Source: DATFNI01 sp963787205
GTDB taxonomy: Bacteria; Bacteroidota; Rhodothermia; Balneolales; DATFMH01
Direction: 5' to 3'
Length of the DNA: 64,000 nt
Assembly: GCA_963787205.1 (NCBI GenBank)
Contig: CAWBCD010000004.1
Location: forward strand, 62,001 to 126,000
Part shown: in pieces, positions 38,299-47,873 of the stretch
How positions within the stretch are numbered: position 1 is the stretch's first letter
Layout of the letters: every line of letters begins with the position of its first letter
Translations under genes and position numbers: made by a program
The notes under the pieces: model-generated
What the model saw: the letters and a program-made list of their open reading frames with translations, nothing else
Told to the model about the DNA's origin: nothing
Database searches by the model: none

Positions 38299-38314
38299 GC
38301 TTACGATCGTATGC
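38299..38314. promoter_or_regulatory. Candidate operator palindrome
   Basis: GCTTACGATCGTATGC: palindromic except one symmetric pair, with a perfect 10-base centre TACGATCGTA. Located 101 bases before the GH20 start and 241 bases before the GH3 start, as expected for a regulator controlling both. Confidence 0.45.
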
Positions 38315-38414
38315 AGCGTAACGCATCATCTGCAGTATAAATCGATAGAACAAATGGAGGGATTTATAACTGCATAGTCTTTTTAACACTATCTAAAAGA
38401 TTTGAGGGTGGAGT

Positions 38415-40304
38415 ATGAAATATCTTTTTGTTGTGATGCTCGTCCTGGTGGCCACATCGGTCAGGGCGCAAAATCAAAGCATAAATCTGATCCCGGAACC
38501 GGTCGAGATGAAGCCATCATCGGGGGCATATCAACTCACCAGGAGTTCGATGGTCAGTTACAATCAGGCAGCAGCAAAGCATGTAGCAGAAATGCTCGTC
38601 CAGCAACTGAATACCCCAACGGGCTTCTCCCTGAAAGCGCGCGAGGGTAATTCAGGCAGTATCCGGTTGAATCTGGATAAAAAGACCAATTCCGTGATTG
38701 GCAAAGAGGGTTACACTCTCACGGTTTCTCCAAGAGGGATTGTTATCACAGCCAATGAGCCGGCCGGGCTGTTTTATGGCATGCAGACGCTCTTTCAACT
38801 TTTCCCCAAAGAAATTGACGGGAATGTAGTTGCTAATCGAAAATGGACGGTTCCCGCGGTTCAGATAACCGATTATCCACGCTTTGCCTGGCGGGGCATC
38901 ATGCTCGATGTGAGCCGCCACTTTTTTACAAAAAAAGAGGTCGAGGAATATATTGATCAGATCGCGCGGTTCAAGTACAACCGTTTTCATTGGCACCTGA
39001 CTGATGACAACGGGTGGCGTATCGAAATCAAATCCTATCCCAAACTGACAACGGTGGGTGCGTGGCGCGTGAAACGGTATGGGCACTTTGGCGACCGCCT
39101 GGCTCCCAAACCGGGTGAACCGGCTACCGTGGGTGGGTTCTACACACAGGATGACATCCGCGAAGTTGTAAAGTACGCCCAGGAACGCTTCGTCACGATT
39201 GTACCCGAAATCGATGTTCCAGGTCACAGCATGGCGGCCATCGCATCATACCCGGAACTGAGCTGCACCAAGGACACAAGTATTAAGGTCAACCCAGGGT
39301 CCAAGTTTGCCGAGTGGTATCCGAACGGCACCTTCCAGATGTTCATCGACAACACGCTTAACCCGGCCGATGAGAACGTATACAAGTTTCTCGACAAGGT
39401 GTTCGGGGAAGTGGCCGCTCTCTTCCCCGGGCAGTATATTCATGTCGGCGGGGATGAATGCTATAAAGGTTATTGGGAAAAGAATGCGCAATGCAAAGCA
39501 CTCATGAAGAAGCTGCATATCCGGCACGTCGAGGACCTGCAAGGTTATTTCATGAACCGCGTGGAAAAAATCATCGAATCCAAGGGTAAAAAAATGATCG
39601 GCTGGGATGAGATTCTGGATGGCGGTATCTCCCCTGATGCTACGGTGATGAGCTGGCGGGGCATCCAGGGCGGCATTGAAGCTGCCCAAATGGGACATAA
39701 TGTCATCATGACGCCCACGACCTACGCCTATCTTGATTACTGCCAGGGCGATCCAACCGTTGATCCCCCTATTTACGCCAACCTGCGTACTGAGAAAGCG
39801 TACAGTTACGAGCCGGTACCTGATAGTGTCAATCCCAAATATATCCTTGGAGGACAGGGTAATCTCTGGACCGAACAGGTTCCAACGCTGCGATATGCCG
39901 AGTACATGACATACCCGCGGGCATGGGCCCTGTCTGAAGTGTTCTGGTCACCAAAGGAATCGAAAAACTGGCCGGACTTCGCCAAACGCATGGAAGCCTT
40001 CTTCCCGCGGGCAGATGAAGCGGGCGTCAACTACTCGCGGGCTGTTTATGACGCCATCGTGAATCCAACAATGGAAGACGGAAAGATGGTCATTAACATG
40101 GCATCCGAAATGCCCGGGCTGGATATCTATTATACCATCGATGGGGAAATGCCGGATAGCCATTGTACGAAATATACCAATGCCTTTGTTTTGCCGGACG
40201 GACCAATCACGTTACGTGTCATCACATATCGCAATGGGAAACCGATCGGCCACCTGATCACCCTCAAACGGGATGAACTGGAGAGAAGAGCCGATAATTC
40301 TTAA
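38415..40304 (+). CDS. GH20 beta-N-acetylhexosaminidase
   Basis: 629 aa, signal peptide ending VATSVRAQ (about 1-19), start backed by GAGGGTGGAG. N-terminal GH20b domain (about 25-150), then the barrel: RGIMLDVSRHFFTKKEVEEY, HWHLTDDNGWRIEIKSYPKL, and the catalytic Asp-Glu pair in HVGGDECYKGYW near 342-349; C-terminal beta domain with YYTIDGEMPD. It removes terminal beta-GlcNAc/GalNAc from chitin oligomers or glycoproteins by substrate-assisted catalysis. Plus strand, heading the GH20-DUF5916 pair. Confidence 0.95.
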   Translation: MKYLFVVMLVLVATSVRAQNQSINLIPEPVEMKPSSGAYQLTRSSMVSYNQAAAKHVAEMLVQQLNTPTGFSLKAREGNSGSIRLNLDKKTNSVIGKEGYTLTVSPRGIVITANEPAGLFYGMQTLFQLFPKEIDGNVVANRKWTVPAVQITDYPRFAWRGIMLDVSRHFFTKKEVEEYIDQIARFKYNRFHWHLTDDNGWRIEIKSYPKLTTVGAWRVKRYGHFGDRLAPKPGEPATVGGFYTQDDIREVVKYAQERFVTIVPEIDVPGHSMAAIASYPELSCTKDTSIKVNPGSKFAEWYPNGTFQMFIDNTLNPADENVYKFLDKVFGEVAALFPGQYIHVGGDECYKGYWEKNAQCKALMKKLHIRHVEDLQGYFMNRVEKIIESKGKKMIGWDEILDGGISPDATVMSWRGIQGGIEAAQMGHNVIMTPTTYAYLDYCQGDPTVDPPIYANLRTEKAYSYEPVPDSVNPKYILGGQGNLWTEQVPTLRYAEYMTYPRAWALSEVFWSPKESKNWPDFAKRMEAFFPRADEAGVNYSRAVYDAIVNPTMEDGKMVINMASEMPGLDIYYTIDGEMPDSHCTKYTNAFVLPDGPITLRVITYRNGKPIGHLITLKRDELERRADNS

Positions 40305-40322
40305 TGATTGCTTATCAGTCGG

Positions 40323-40359
40323 GTAAATGCGGGGCATGGATTGCTTACCCCGCATTTAC
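40323..40359 (+). terminator. Hairpin after GH20
   Basis: Perfect 12-bp arms (40323-40334 and 40348-40359) around a 13-base loop, 18 bases after the GH20 stop. No T-run follows; probable terminator or mRNA 3' stabiliser. Confidence 0.6.
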
Positions 40360-40484
40360 AAATGCTGATTAAAACCAATCACCGGACTTACATATACATA
40401 ATCGCAAAGCAGTTATGTGATTGTGTCTTATTTTTATATTGCTGTCTTTTTTTGATGTTCCCTCGCGCACATTGATAGTTCATA

Positions 40485-43166
40485 ATGTTATCCGACAACC
40501 TTAATCACCATTTGCTGGCCATCTTATGCCTGCTGTTGATCATCCCTGTGTCATATTCCAGGGCGTATGGAAGACAGTCTGTAGAAAGTCCCAATGATTC
40601 AACAGCCGCTCATAAGATTAAGTCGAGGTCCAAACACAGGGTTTATACCACGATGCGGCTGACCACCCCGCCACCTGTCATCGATGGAAAACTCAACGAT
40701 CCCTGTTGGAGAACGGGCGTATGGGCCAGCCATTTCACCCAGTTTACACCGGACGAAGGAGGAAAACCATCGCAACGTACTGAACTGAAAGTTCTTTATG
40801 ATAATAAGAACATTTATGTGGCTATCCGGGCTTACGACACGCAACCGGACAAAATCCAAAGAATTGCGGGATCACGCGATGAATTTGAAGGAGATATTGT
40901 AGGCATCAACTTCGATAGCTACGACGATGACCAGACAGGGTTCGAGTTCGATCTCACTGCATTCGGGCAAAAAATCGACCTGGTATTGATGAATCCATCA
41001 AACTGGGATGTCAGCTGGAATCCGGTTTGGTATGGAAAAGTCGGTATGGAGGACTCCGCCTGGGTAGCTGAAATGAAGATTCCGCTTAACCAGCTGCGCT
41101 ACAGCAGCGACTCAGTCCAAACATGGGGTATGCACTGCTGGCGATGGATAGGCAGGCTTCAGGAAGAAGACGACTGGGAGGTGCAAACGCTGACCGGTCC
41201 GGGCGTCATCTACAATTTTGGGGTACTGAAAGGCATCAGAGATCTGAAAAAATCACGCCATATCGAGATTCTTCCCTATACCTTGGGCAAACTGAATACC
41301 TTCAAGAAAGAACCCGGCAATCCTTTTGCTGACAAGGGCAGATCCTTTGGAGGGAATGTTGGTCTGAATGCCAAGGTTGGCCTGACAAGTAATTTTACGC
41401 TTGATATGGCACTGAATCCCGATTTCGGTCAGGTGGAGGCCGACCCATCGGTTATGAATCTCACCGCATACGAAACTTTTTACGAGGAAAAACGTCCCTT
41501 TTTCGTCGAGGGTAAAAATATTTTCGATTACACTGTCGACAACATAGATCTCTTCTATTCACGGCGAATCGGACATGCACCGTCATATATGATAAGTCCA
41601 ACCGACAGTCAATACGTGAAGTCCCCGGACCAGACGACCATACTCAGTGCGGTTAAGATCAGCGGGAAGACATCGAAGGGACTTTCGGTAGGCATCATGC
41701 AAAGTCTGACTTCAAGGGAGCAGGCGTCTCTGAGTAATCTCAATGGTGATATCACTCACCAGCCGGTGGAACCGCTGACAAATTATATGGTGGCCCGTAT
41801 TCAGAAGGATTATCACCACGGGAATACAATCATGGGGGGCATCCTCACCTCTACCAATCGCTTTATCCACAATCAAAGTCTCGACTTCCTGAGCCGGGAT
41901 GCTTACACCGGAGGGTTAGACTTGCTGCATCAGTGGAAGAATAAAGAATTTTACGTGGATGCCAAATTGGTTGGCAGTTACATCAACGGCAGCAACCGTG
42001 CAATCACCTTATTGCAGGAATCACCGGCACGCTATTACCAACGACCCGGCCAAGACTATTTGAATGTCGACAGTACCCGGACCTTTCTTAACGGATTTGG
42101 CGGTAAGATTAAAATCGGGAAAGGTTCAAAAGGACTCTGGCGCTATAGTACAAGCCTGAGCTGGTACTCTCCGGGATTGGAGCTCAACGACCTCGGGTAT
42201 ATGCAAACAGTGGATGCCATCAACCAGGTCAACGAGATTTCTTTCTTCGTCAACAAGCCGGTATCCATCTTTCGCACCTACTCTATTTATTTTGATCAGT
42301 TTAACAACTGGAATTTCAGTGGAAATTATCTTGGATCGGGATTCAATGTCTCGTTCTCCCCGACATTCCTGAATAAATGGACTTTCTCAGCCAACCTGTC
42401 CTATAATTCCCCTTCACTGGACATACGCCTGCTCCGTGGTGGTTATGCTGTAAAAGTACCCTCGAACTATGATCTCTCCGGTCAGCTCTCAACGGATAAT
42501 TCCAGGGATGTGTCCCTTTCGTTTTCCTACGATACCATGCATGGGATGCACCATTCAGCAAACAGTTATCAGTTCGGACCCGGCATTAATGCCCTGATAA
42601 CCGACAACTTCCGGGTTGGAGCCACTTTCAGTTATCAGTACAACCATAACCGTCTGCAGTATGTCACCACGGTCGACCATAACCCGTCAAACCGGTATAT
42701 CCTCGGTACCATTAAGCAGCAAACGATTAACCTCACCCTGCGCGTCGATTACATCATCACTCCCGAGCTTTCAATCCGATACTATGGCAGTCCGTTTGTT
42801 TCGCGTGGGAAATATTCGAATTTCAAATATGCAAGCAATCCGACAGCCAAAGATTATTACAATCGTTTTGCTCTCTACAGTAATCCACAGTTATCAGGAG
42901 GCCGGTACCAGTTCGATGAAAATGGAGATCATATCACAGATTATTCCATAGCCAACCCGGATTTCAGCTTTCGCCAGTTTCGGTCCAACCTGGTCCTGAA
43001 ATGGGAATACCGCCCCGGTTCAGACGTCTATCTTGTCTGGTCGAGTGACAAAACCGGATTCGTCAATAATGCAGGATCGAACCTGGGACACGCTCTTAAC
43101 CAACTCTGGAGTATTGTGCCGAATAATATCTTCCTCTTCAAGATCAACTACTGGTTCTCGTTGTGA
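40485..43166 (+). CDS. DUF5916 outer-membrane protein with CBM9-like domain
   Basis: 893 aa with an N-terminal signal. Residues about 55-250 form a CBM9-like sugar-binding fold (PPPVIDGKLNDPCWRTG, LKVLYDNKNIYVAIRAYD). The rest is the DUF5916 domain: LDMALNPDFGQVEADPSVMN, YETFYEEKRPFFVEGKNIF, and many amphipathic beta strands ending in a C-terminal Phe/aromatic-rich strand (NYWFSL), as in outer-membrane barrels. Function is not established; it may bind or pass glycans at the surface. It follows GH20 by 180 bases. In a locus with no SusC/D it is the only candidate for outer-membrane glycan handling. Confidence 0.85.
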   Translation: MLSDNLNHHLLAILCLLLIIPVSYSRAYGRQSVESPNDSTAAHKIKSRSKHRVYTTMRLTTPPPVIDGKLNDPCWRTGVWASHFTQFTPDEGGKPSQRTELKVLYDNKNIYVAIRAYDTQPDKIQRIAGSRDEFEGDIVGINFDSYDDDQTGFEFDLTAFGQKIDLVLMNPSNWDVSWNPVWYGKVGMEDSAWVAEMKIPLNQLRYSSDSVQTWGMHCWRWIGRLQEEDDWEVQTLTGPGVIYNFGVLKGIRDLKKSRHIEILPYTLGKLNTFKKEPGNPFADKGRSFGGNVGLNAKVGLTSNFTLDMALNPDFGQVEADPSVMNLTAYETFYEEKRPFFVEGKNIFDYTVDNIDLFYSRRIGHAPSYMISPTDSQYVKSPDQTTILSAVKISGKTSKGLSVGIMQSLTSREQASLSNLNGDITHQPVEPLTNYMVARIQKDYHHGNTIMGGILTSTNRFIHNQSLDFLSRDAYTGGLDLLHQWKNKEFYVDAKLVGSYINGSNRAITLLQESPARYYQRPGQDYLNVDSTRTFLNGFGGKIKIGKGSKGLWRYSTSLSWYSPGLELNDLGYMQTVDAINQVNEISFFVNKPVSIFRTYSIYFDQFNNWNFSGNYLGSGFNVSFSPTFLNKWTFSANLSYNSPSLDIRLLRGGYAVKVPSNYDLSGQLSTDNSRDVSLSFSYDTMHGMHHSANSYQFGPGINALITDNFRVGATFSYQYNHNRLQYVTTVDHNPSNRYILGTIKQQTINLTLRVDYIITPELSIRYYGSPFVSRGKYSNFKYASNPTAKDYYNRFALYSNPQLSGGRYQFDENGDHITDYSIANPDFSFRQFRSNLVLKWEYRPGSDVYLVWSSDKTGFVNNAGSNLGHALNQLWSIVPNNIFLFKINYWFSL

Positions 43167-43248
43167 AGATTCCTGGTATCCAGTGTGTTATTCAACCACA
43201 AAAGGCACAGAAAAGTCAAGGAGTTCACAAAGGAGTATTAATTCCCAA

Positions 43249-43282
43249 AAAAGGGGCATGAATTCTAAATCCATGCCCTTTT
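43249..43282. terminator. Bidirectional terminator
   Basis: Stem AAAAGGG-CATG/CATGCCCTTTT between convergent DUF5916 and GH3 genes; A-run on one side and T-run on the other allow use in both directions. Confidence 0.85.
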
Positions 43283-43307
43283 GCAATGGTTAAATCAAAA
43301 ATGCTGC

Positions 43308-45512
43308 TTACCTGACGGTAATCGTTGTGGTTCCACGTATATCACGTGATGAGGCGCCTACCTCGATCTCATATTTCCCATCCGGTACCACCCATTTCTT
43401 CTGGCCTTCATCGTAATAGGCCAGGTCCTTCACTTTAACCGGCAGTTGAATCACCGATTCCTGGTCCGGCTGGAGTTCCACTTTTTTGAAGGCTTTCAGC
43501 TCTTTGTCCGCCATCATCACTTTTGGATTAACAGCATGAACATAGAGCTCCACTGTTTCCTTACCGGGATAGACCCCTGTATTTTTAAGATTTACGGATA
43601 CGGTAATCGTACCATCCTTTTCATATTCATTCATATCCGAACGGACATCTGAAAACTCAAATGTGGTGTACGATAACCCATATCCAAACGGGAACAGCGG
43701 CGCGATCTTCTTTGTGTCATACCAGCGATATCCTACCAGAATGCCTTCTTTATAATCGGCTACATCATTTTCGCCGGGGAAGGTGCCGAGTGATTCAGCC
43801 GGCGTATCCTTCAGTGATTTTGGGAAGGTAAAGGGAAGCTTTCCGGAAGGGTCGACATCCCCAAAAAGGACATCAGCCATCGCATGTCCGCCTTCTGAAC
43901 CGTTATAGCCTGACCACAACATGGCGTTGCTCTCTGTAAAAGCTTCGTCCAGGTTGACCGGGGCGCCGGAAATGATTACGACAACCGTTTTGGGGTTAGC
44001 GGCAGTCACTGCTTTGATCAGCGCATTTTCACCAAAAGGAAGGGCAATCGATGCTCTGTCTGAGCCCTCGGTTTCATAGTTACGTGTATTGCCGGCAAAA
44101 ATAACGGCAGCATCTGAAGATTTGGCCACCCGGACTGCTTCATCAATCAGTTTTTTGTCTGGCGTGTCCACTGGCACTCTGCCAATTTGTCCCCTCTCCT
44201 TTTTGTATTCTTCTTTATATCCCTGCGCAAAACGAATCCTGACTTTGCCTTTCAGTTTGTTTTCAAGGCCTTCCAGAGGAGTAATTTCAAATTGTGCCTT
44301 CACCCCTGCGCCGAAGCCCAGTTTGGCTTGTTTCTTGGTGGCATTGTCACCGATGACGGCAAGCGTCTTTAGTTGGGTGTCGTCTAATGGCAGCAATTGG
44401 TTGGCATTTTTCAACAGAACAATCGATTCTGATGCCACATCGTAAGCCGTGCTGTGATGTTCAGGAGTATTGATCGATCCCTTTGCACGCGTTTCGTTAC
44501 CGATCATTTTGAGGTTGTACATCACCTGAAGGATATGGTGCACTTTCTCGTTGATCACACTCTCGCTGACCAACCCTGCCTTTACGGAATCCATCAAAGG
44601 ATCGGCAAAATAATACTTATTGAAGTCGGATCCGCTTCCCATCTCAACATCAAGTCCGGCTTTGGCAGTAGCCACGGTAGTATGAACACCGCCCCAGTCC
44701 GAGATCACCATTCCCTTAAAACCCCAGTCATTTCTGAGCACATCAGTAAGCAGGTATGGATTTTCAGAACAGTATTCGCCATTCACTTTGTTGTAGGCTG
44801 CCATCACGCCATCGACATGAGCCTGTTCAACCGCCGCTTTGAACGCAGGCATATATATTTCGTGAAGCGCACGCTGGCTCACCTCCACATTCACCGTTCC
44901 CCGGTTGGTTTCCTGGTTATTTGCCACATAGTGTTTAACGCAGGAAGCCACATCCTGACTTTGTACCCCTTTGATATAGGCGACCGTCAATTCGGAATTA
45001 AGAAAGGGATCTTCCGTCAGAAACTCGAAGGTACGCCCCCCGTTCGGAATACGCTCAATGTTTACAGCCGGACCGAGCAACATGTCCTTTCCCCGTTCGC
45101 GTGCTTCCTGCCCGAGTGTGACCCCGTAGGCATGGGCCAGTGTGGTGTCCCATGTCGCGGCCAGCGCGCTTCCGGTCGGCATATAAGTAGCGGAATCTGT
45201 GGTGAGTCCCAGAGGAGCCCAGGAATCGTTGTGAAGTTCCTCACGAATACCAAAGGGACCATCTGTATAATGAAACTCGGGAATCCCTAAACGCTTCACG
45301 CCTGCCGAAGTGAAAAAGCCATTGCCATGAATCATGCCTATCTTTTCCTGCAAAGTCATCTGGCTTATCAGAGAATCGATATGCTCTTCCGTCATCTTTT
45401 GTGCCGGTGTCTCGGCCGTTTCGTTTCCCTGGTTTGAGGTACAGCTCAACATGCCCAGCGGCAGAAAGAGGCAGGTTATCAGTAATAGTAATTTGTTAAA
45501 TGGAACTCTCAT
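43308..45512 (-). CDS. GH3 beta-glucosidase-type enzyme, lipoprotein (copy 4)
   Basis: 734 aa; lipobox LGMLSC about 19-24. Same layout as copy 1: IDSLISQMTLQEKIGMIHG, VKRLGIPEFHYTDGPFGIRE, WDTTLAHAYG, nucleophile Asp about 272 in MVISDWGGVHTT, sandwich domain, fibronectin end (KETVELYVHAV). Copy 1 has a cleavable signal, this one a lipobox, so the two paralogues may sit in different compartments. AGGGGATC precedes the ATG. It ends the GH42-GH3 pair on the minus strand. Confidence 0.93.
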   Translation of the reverse strand: MRVPFNKLLLLITCLFLPLGMLSCTSNQGNETAETPAQKMTEEHIDSLISQMTLQEKIGMIHGNGFFTSAGVKRLGIPEFHYTDGPFGIREELHNDSWAPLGLTTDSATYMPTGSALAATWDTTLAHAYGVTLGQEARERGKDMLLGPAVNIERIPNGGRTFEFLTEDPFLNSELTVAYIKGVQSQDVASCVKHYVANNQETNRGTVNVEVSQRALHEIYMPAFKAAVEQAHVDGVMAAYNKVNGEYCSENPYLLTDVLRNDWGFKGMVISDWGGVHTTVATAKAGLDVEMGSGSDFNKYYFADPLMDSVKAGLVSESVINEKVHHILQVMYNLKMIGNETRAKGSINTPEHHSTAYDVASESIVLLKNANQLLPLDDTQLKTLAVIGDNATKKQAKLGFGAGVKAQFEITPLEGLENKLKGKVRIRFAQGYKEEYKKERGQIGRVPVDTPDKKLIDEAVRVAKSSDAAVIFAGNTRNYETEGSDRASIALPFGENALIKAVTAANPKTVVVIISGAPVNLDEAFTESNAMLWSGYNGSEGGHAMADVLFGDVDPSGKLPFTFPKSLKDTPAESLGTFPGENDVADYKEGILVGYRWYDTKKIAPLFPFGYGLSYTTFEFSDVRSDMNEYEKDGTITVSVNLKNTGVYPGKETVELYVHAVNPKVMMADKELKAFKKVELQPDQESVIQLPVKVKDLAYYDEGQKKWVVPDGKYEIEVGASSRDIRGTTTITVR

Positions 45513-45717
45513 AAGATCCCCTTAATGTGTTATTAAATCAATTGTATTAATTGCTATGGTATGAAATAACTCGAACTGAATCACGATACATAACCATCAA
45601 TTTATGCGGTAAGCTTCGGTGTCGCATTTATAATTACAGAATATCCCCCAATATAGATATTTTGTTTCAAGTCAACACATTAGCAAAGATATTATAATGC
45701 GCCAGGCGGATTATTTA

Positions 45718-47730
45718 TTACTGCCACTCAATCACCATGGTTTCCTCAGGAGAAATTATAACCTGATTACCAAAAGCACTGCCGTCCTTATTTGCAAAAA
45801 GCACGGTCGGCTTCCATGATTTCTTTAAGGCCAGTTCAACATTCCGGACCCGGTTGCTCTTGTTGATGATGACCGTGATATAACCGGTGCCGGTCTTGAG
45901 CGTTTTCATCAACATCCCTTGCTGCCAGGTTTTGAAGCGAAAGTCAGTCGTTGCGATGCTCGATTCAGCCTCGTCGTTCAGAAAGGATGCCAGGGCTTCG
46001 TGACCTTCCAGCCTGGCCCCTATCCCCAGCAGAGAGGGCACCCACACGACTTTGCCTTTCCCGTAGGCATGGGTCACGCCGGTGACCAATCCGTTGTATG
46101 TACCAATGGGAGTCGCATTCTCGTTTTCTATGGTGCTTCGCCAAAGATGAGCGGGAAGTGTCATGTAAGGGTTGCTCAGGTGAAGATCAAACTCATTTCC
46201 GACTAATTTTACCTCTCTCAAGTTGCCTCCGAACAACTTTTCAAAAGGAAACTTATTCTCTGTCACGTTGTGCATGTGACCATCGTAAAAAGCTGATAGT
46301 CCGCTTACGATCAGGGTGCCGCCATTCCGGACGAAGTCCTCCAGGCCTTTCCGGTATCGGGCCGGTATTGCCACCTGTTGCGCCAGGATGATGGTCTTTC
46401 CGGCATAATCTTTTTGCGTAAAATCGTACTCTCCAATCTCCTTGAAATTACACTGTATGCCCATTTCGCTCAGTGTCTCGAAATACCCAATGGCGGATTT
46501 CATGACCCCTCCGACTGCCCGCCCTTCATAATGCGTGCCTCCCGTCTGACTGTCCTCCTCGGTCCACATGGACTCTCGTGTGTACAAAATGCTGATTCCG
46601 GATTCATCAACCCTGGCCTGCGCAAATAACTGCGGATGTTTATTAATGACGGAGGCAACATCCGAGGCGGCCAAAAGCCGGTCAGACGGCTGATTCTGGA
46701 AAGTCAACAGCGACCATTCCCCCGCTTCTCTTCCGGATGAACGCGGATTCAGCGTCCAGAAGATGGCTCCTTTTCCCCCTGTTCCGATGATGGTCCACAG
46801 CCACTGGGCAATCTCTTCTTTGGTGGGACACATAGGCACGGCCCCGCTGTAGATATTATTGCCTCCCTGTAGTTCCGTCATCAGCCATGGCAACGGTCCA
46901 GCGCCCGATCGTATGATTTCGCTGTTGGCCGACATCGCCACATCGTATTCATCGCGCGTAAAATAGCCAAAGTGCCAACTGGCATGTGCGGACCCGCCCA
47001 ATGTAGTCAGAAATTTGCGCCACGCCGGGAAATCATACTGGGAAGCATTGTTAAAAATAGCATGGGGATTAACATGCAACGGCCTGCCCGGATCATATTT
47101 GTGAACTTCGTTGGCAATCCAGTTTAAAAACCAGGTGTTGTAATAGACCTGGAACCGTTGTTTTTCGAAATTGACAACCGGATATCCCTGCGCATTATAG
47201 GCGGAATCAGGATGTGCTGCTTTCCAGGCTTTGAATTTCTGCACAGCAAACTGGTTGTCGGGAACCCCGCCACCGGGCTCATTGATCAAGACCCAGGCCA
47301 GAAGCGCTTTCGATTTTTTGAAGTGTGTAACAACATGCTGGATGTAATTGGCGATGGATTGAAGGTGCTCTTCACTCTTCGGAAACTTAAACCCACCAAC
47401 ATCAGAAAATGGAGTGGCAGGAAACAGCGTCCCTATCACCTTGATGTTGTATTTCTCTGCAGAACGGAAGGCTTCGTCAAATAAAGAATAGTTCCACGTC
47501 CCATTGGGCTTGTGCATGTAGGTCTCAAACATACGTATCCGGGCAACTTTTAAGCCGTTATCTTTCAGAATCCGGAACCAGTTATCAATCTGCCGAGGCG
47601 TCTGTCCCGGTTCGATAAATACCTGGGCACCGATAAAAGGGACGGAGTTATGAGTTGCCTGTGCGTGAGTCCGCTGAAGAGAGGCAAAGCATAAAAAGAT
47701 GGTCAAAAAGAGTAACCCAAAATAACGCAT
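45718..47730 (-). CDS. GH42-type beta-galactosidase-like enzyme
   Basis: 670 aa with a signal peptide (FGLLFLTIFLCFASLQRTHAQ, in part). Clan GH-A barrel: QIDNWFRILKDNGLKVARIR, acid/base Glu about 149 in VLINEPGGG, nucleophile Glu about 286 in LMTELQGGN; then a trimerisation (GATase-like) domain with KTIILAQQVAIPARYRKGLE and a small C-terminal beta domain. GH42 enzymes release beta-galactose; some relatives act on other beta-glycosides, so substrate is open. Upstream of the GH3 copy 4 by 206 bases, same strand. Confidence 0.85.
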   Translation of the reverse strand: MRYFGLLFLTIFLCFASLQRTHAQATHNSVPFIGAQVFIEPGQTPRQIDNWFRILKDNGLKVARIRMFETYMHKPNGTWNYSLFDEAFRSAEKYNIKVIGTLFPATPFSDVGGFKFPKSEEHLQSIANYIQHVVTHFKKSKALLAWVLINEPGGGVPDNQFAVQKFKAWKAAHPDSAYNAQGYPVVNFEKQRFQVYYNTWFLNWIANEVHKYDPGRPLHVNPHAIFNNASQYDFPAWRKFLTTLGGSAHASWHFGYFTRDEYDVAMSANSEIIRSGAGPLPWLMTELQGGNNIYSGAVPMCPTKEEIAQWLWTIIGTGGKGAIFWTLNPRSSGREAGEWSLLTFQNQPSDRLLAASDVASVINKHPQLFAQARVDESGISILYTRESMWTEEDSQTGGTHYEGRAVGGVMKSAIGYFETLSEMGIQCNFKEIGEYDFTQKDYAGKTIILAQQVAIPARYRKGLEDFVRNGGTLIVSGLSAFYDGHMHNVTENKFPFEKLFGGNLREVKLVGNEFDLHLSNPYMTLPAHLWRSTIENENATPIGTYNGLVTGVTHAYGKGKVVWVPSLLGIGARLEGHEALASFLNDEAESSIATTDFRFKTWQQGMLMKTLKTGTGYITVIINKSNRVRNVELALKKSWKPTVLFANKDGSAFGNQVIISPEETMVIEWQ

Positions 47731-47842
47731 ACCTATCCTGTGTTTTCCAGATTATTGTGATTTAGATATGAGTAAACACACCAGTATGAATATGCATAAT
47801 AATGCATTGAAATGCTCAGGGGTAATCACGGGTAGGGGTAGG

Positions 47843-47870
47843 TAGGGGTAATCACGGGGGATTACCCCTA
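47843..47870 (-). terminator. 11-bp perfect hairpin after subunit-3 gene
   Basis: Arms 47843-47853 and 47860-47870 (TAGGGGTAATC and its complement), 6-base loop, immediately past the stop at 47874. A second copy of the left arm with its loop sequence lies just upstream (about 47818-47831). Position fits a terminator, repetition fits a small dispersed repeat. Confidence 0.55.
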
Positions 47871-47873
47871 CTA

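Larger units (their letters stand above)
38058..38414. other. Divergent control region GH3 / GH20
   Basis: 357 bases holding promoters for both genes. Visible items: an octamer-like repeat of AGTTA(A/T)T type at 38137-38168, an AAAGTAGAAA motif on the minus strand near 38255-38265 shared with the GH31 upstream region, and a 16-base palindrome at 38299-38314. Confidence 0.5.

Noticed and set aside
44454..45290. Long plus-strand open frame (278 codons) across GH3 copy 4
   Set aside because: Entirely antisense to a full-length GH3 with intact motifs; composition of the encoded peptide is not protein-like.
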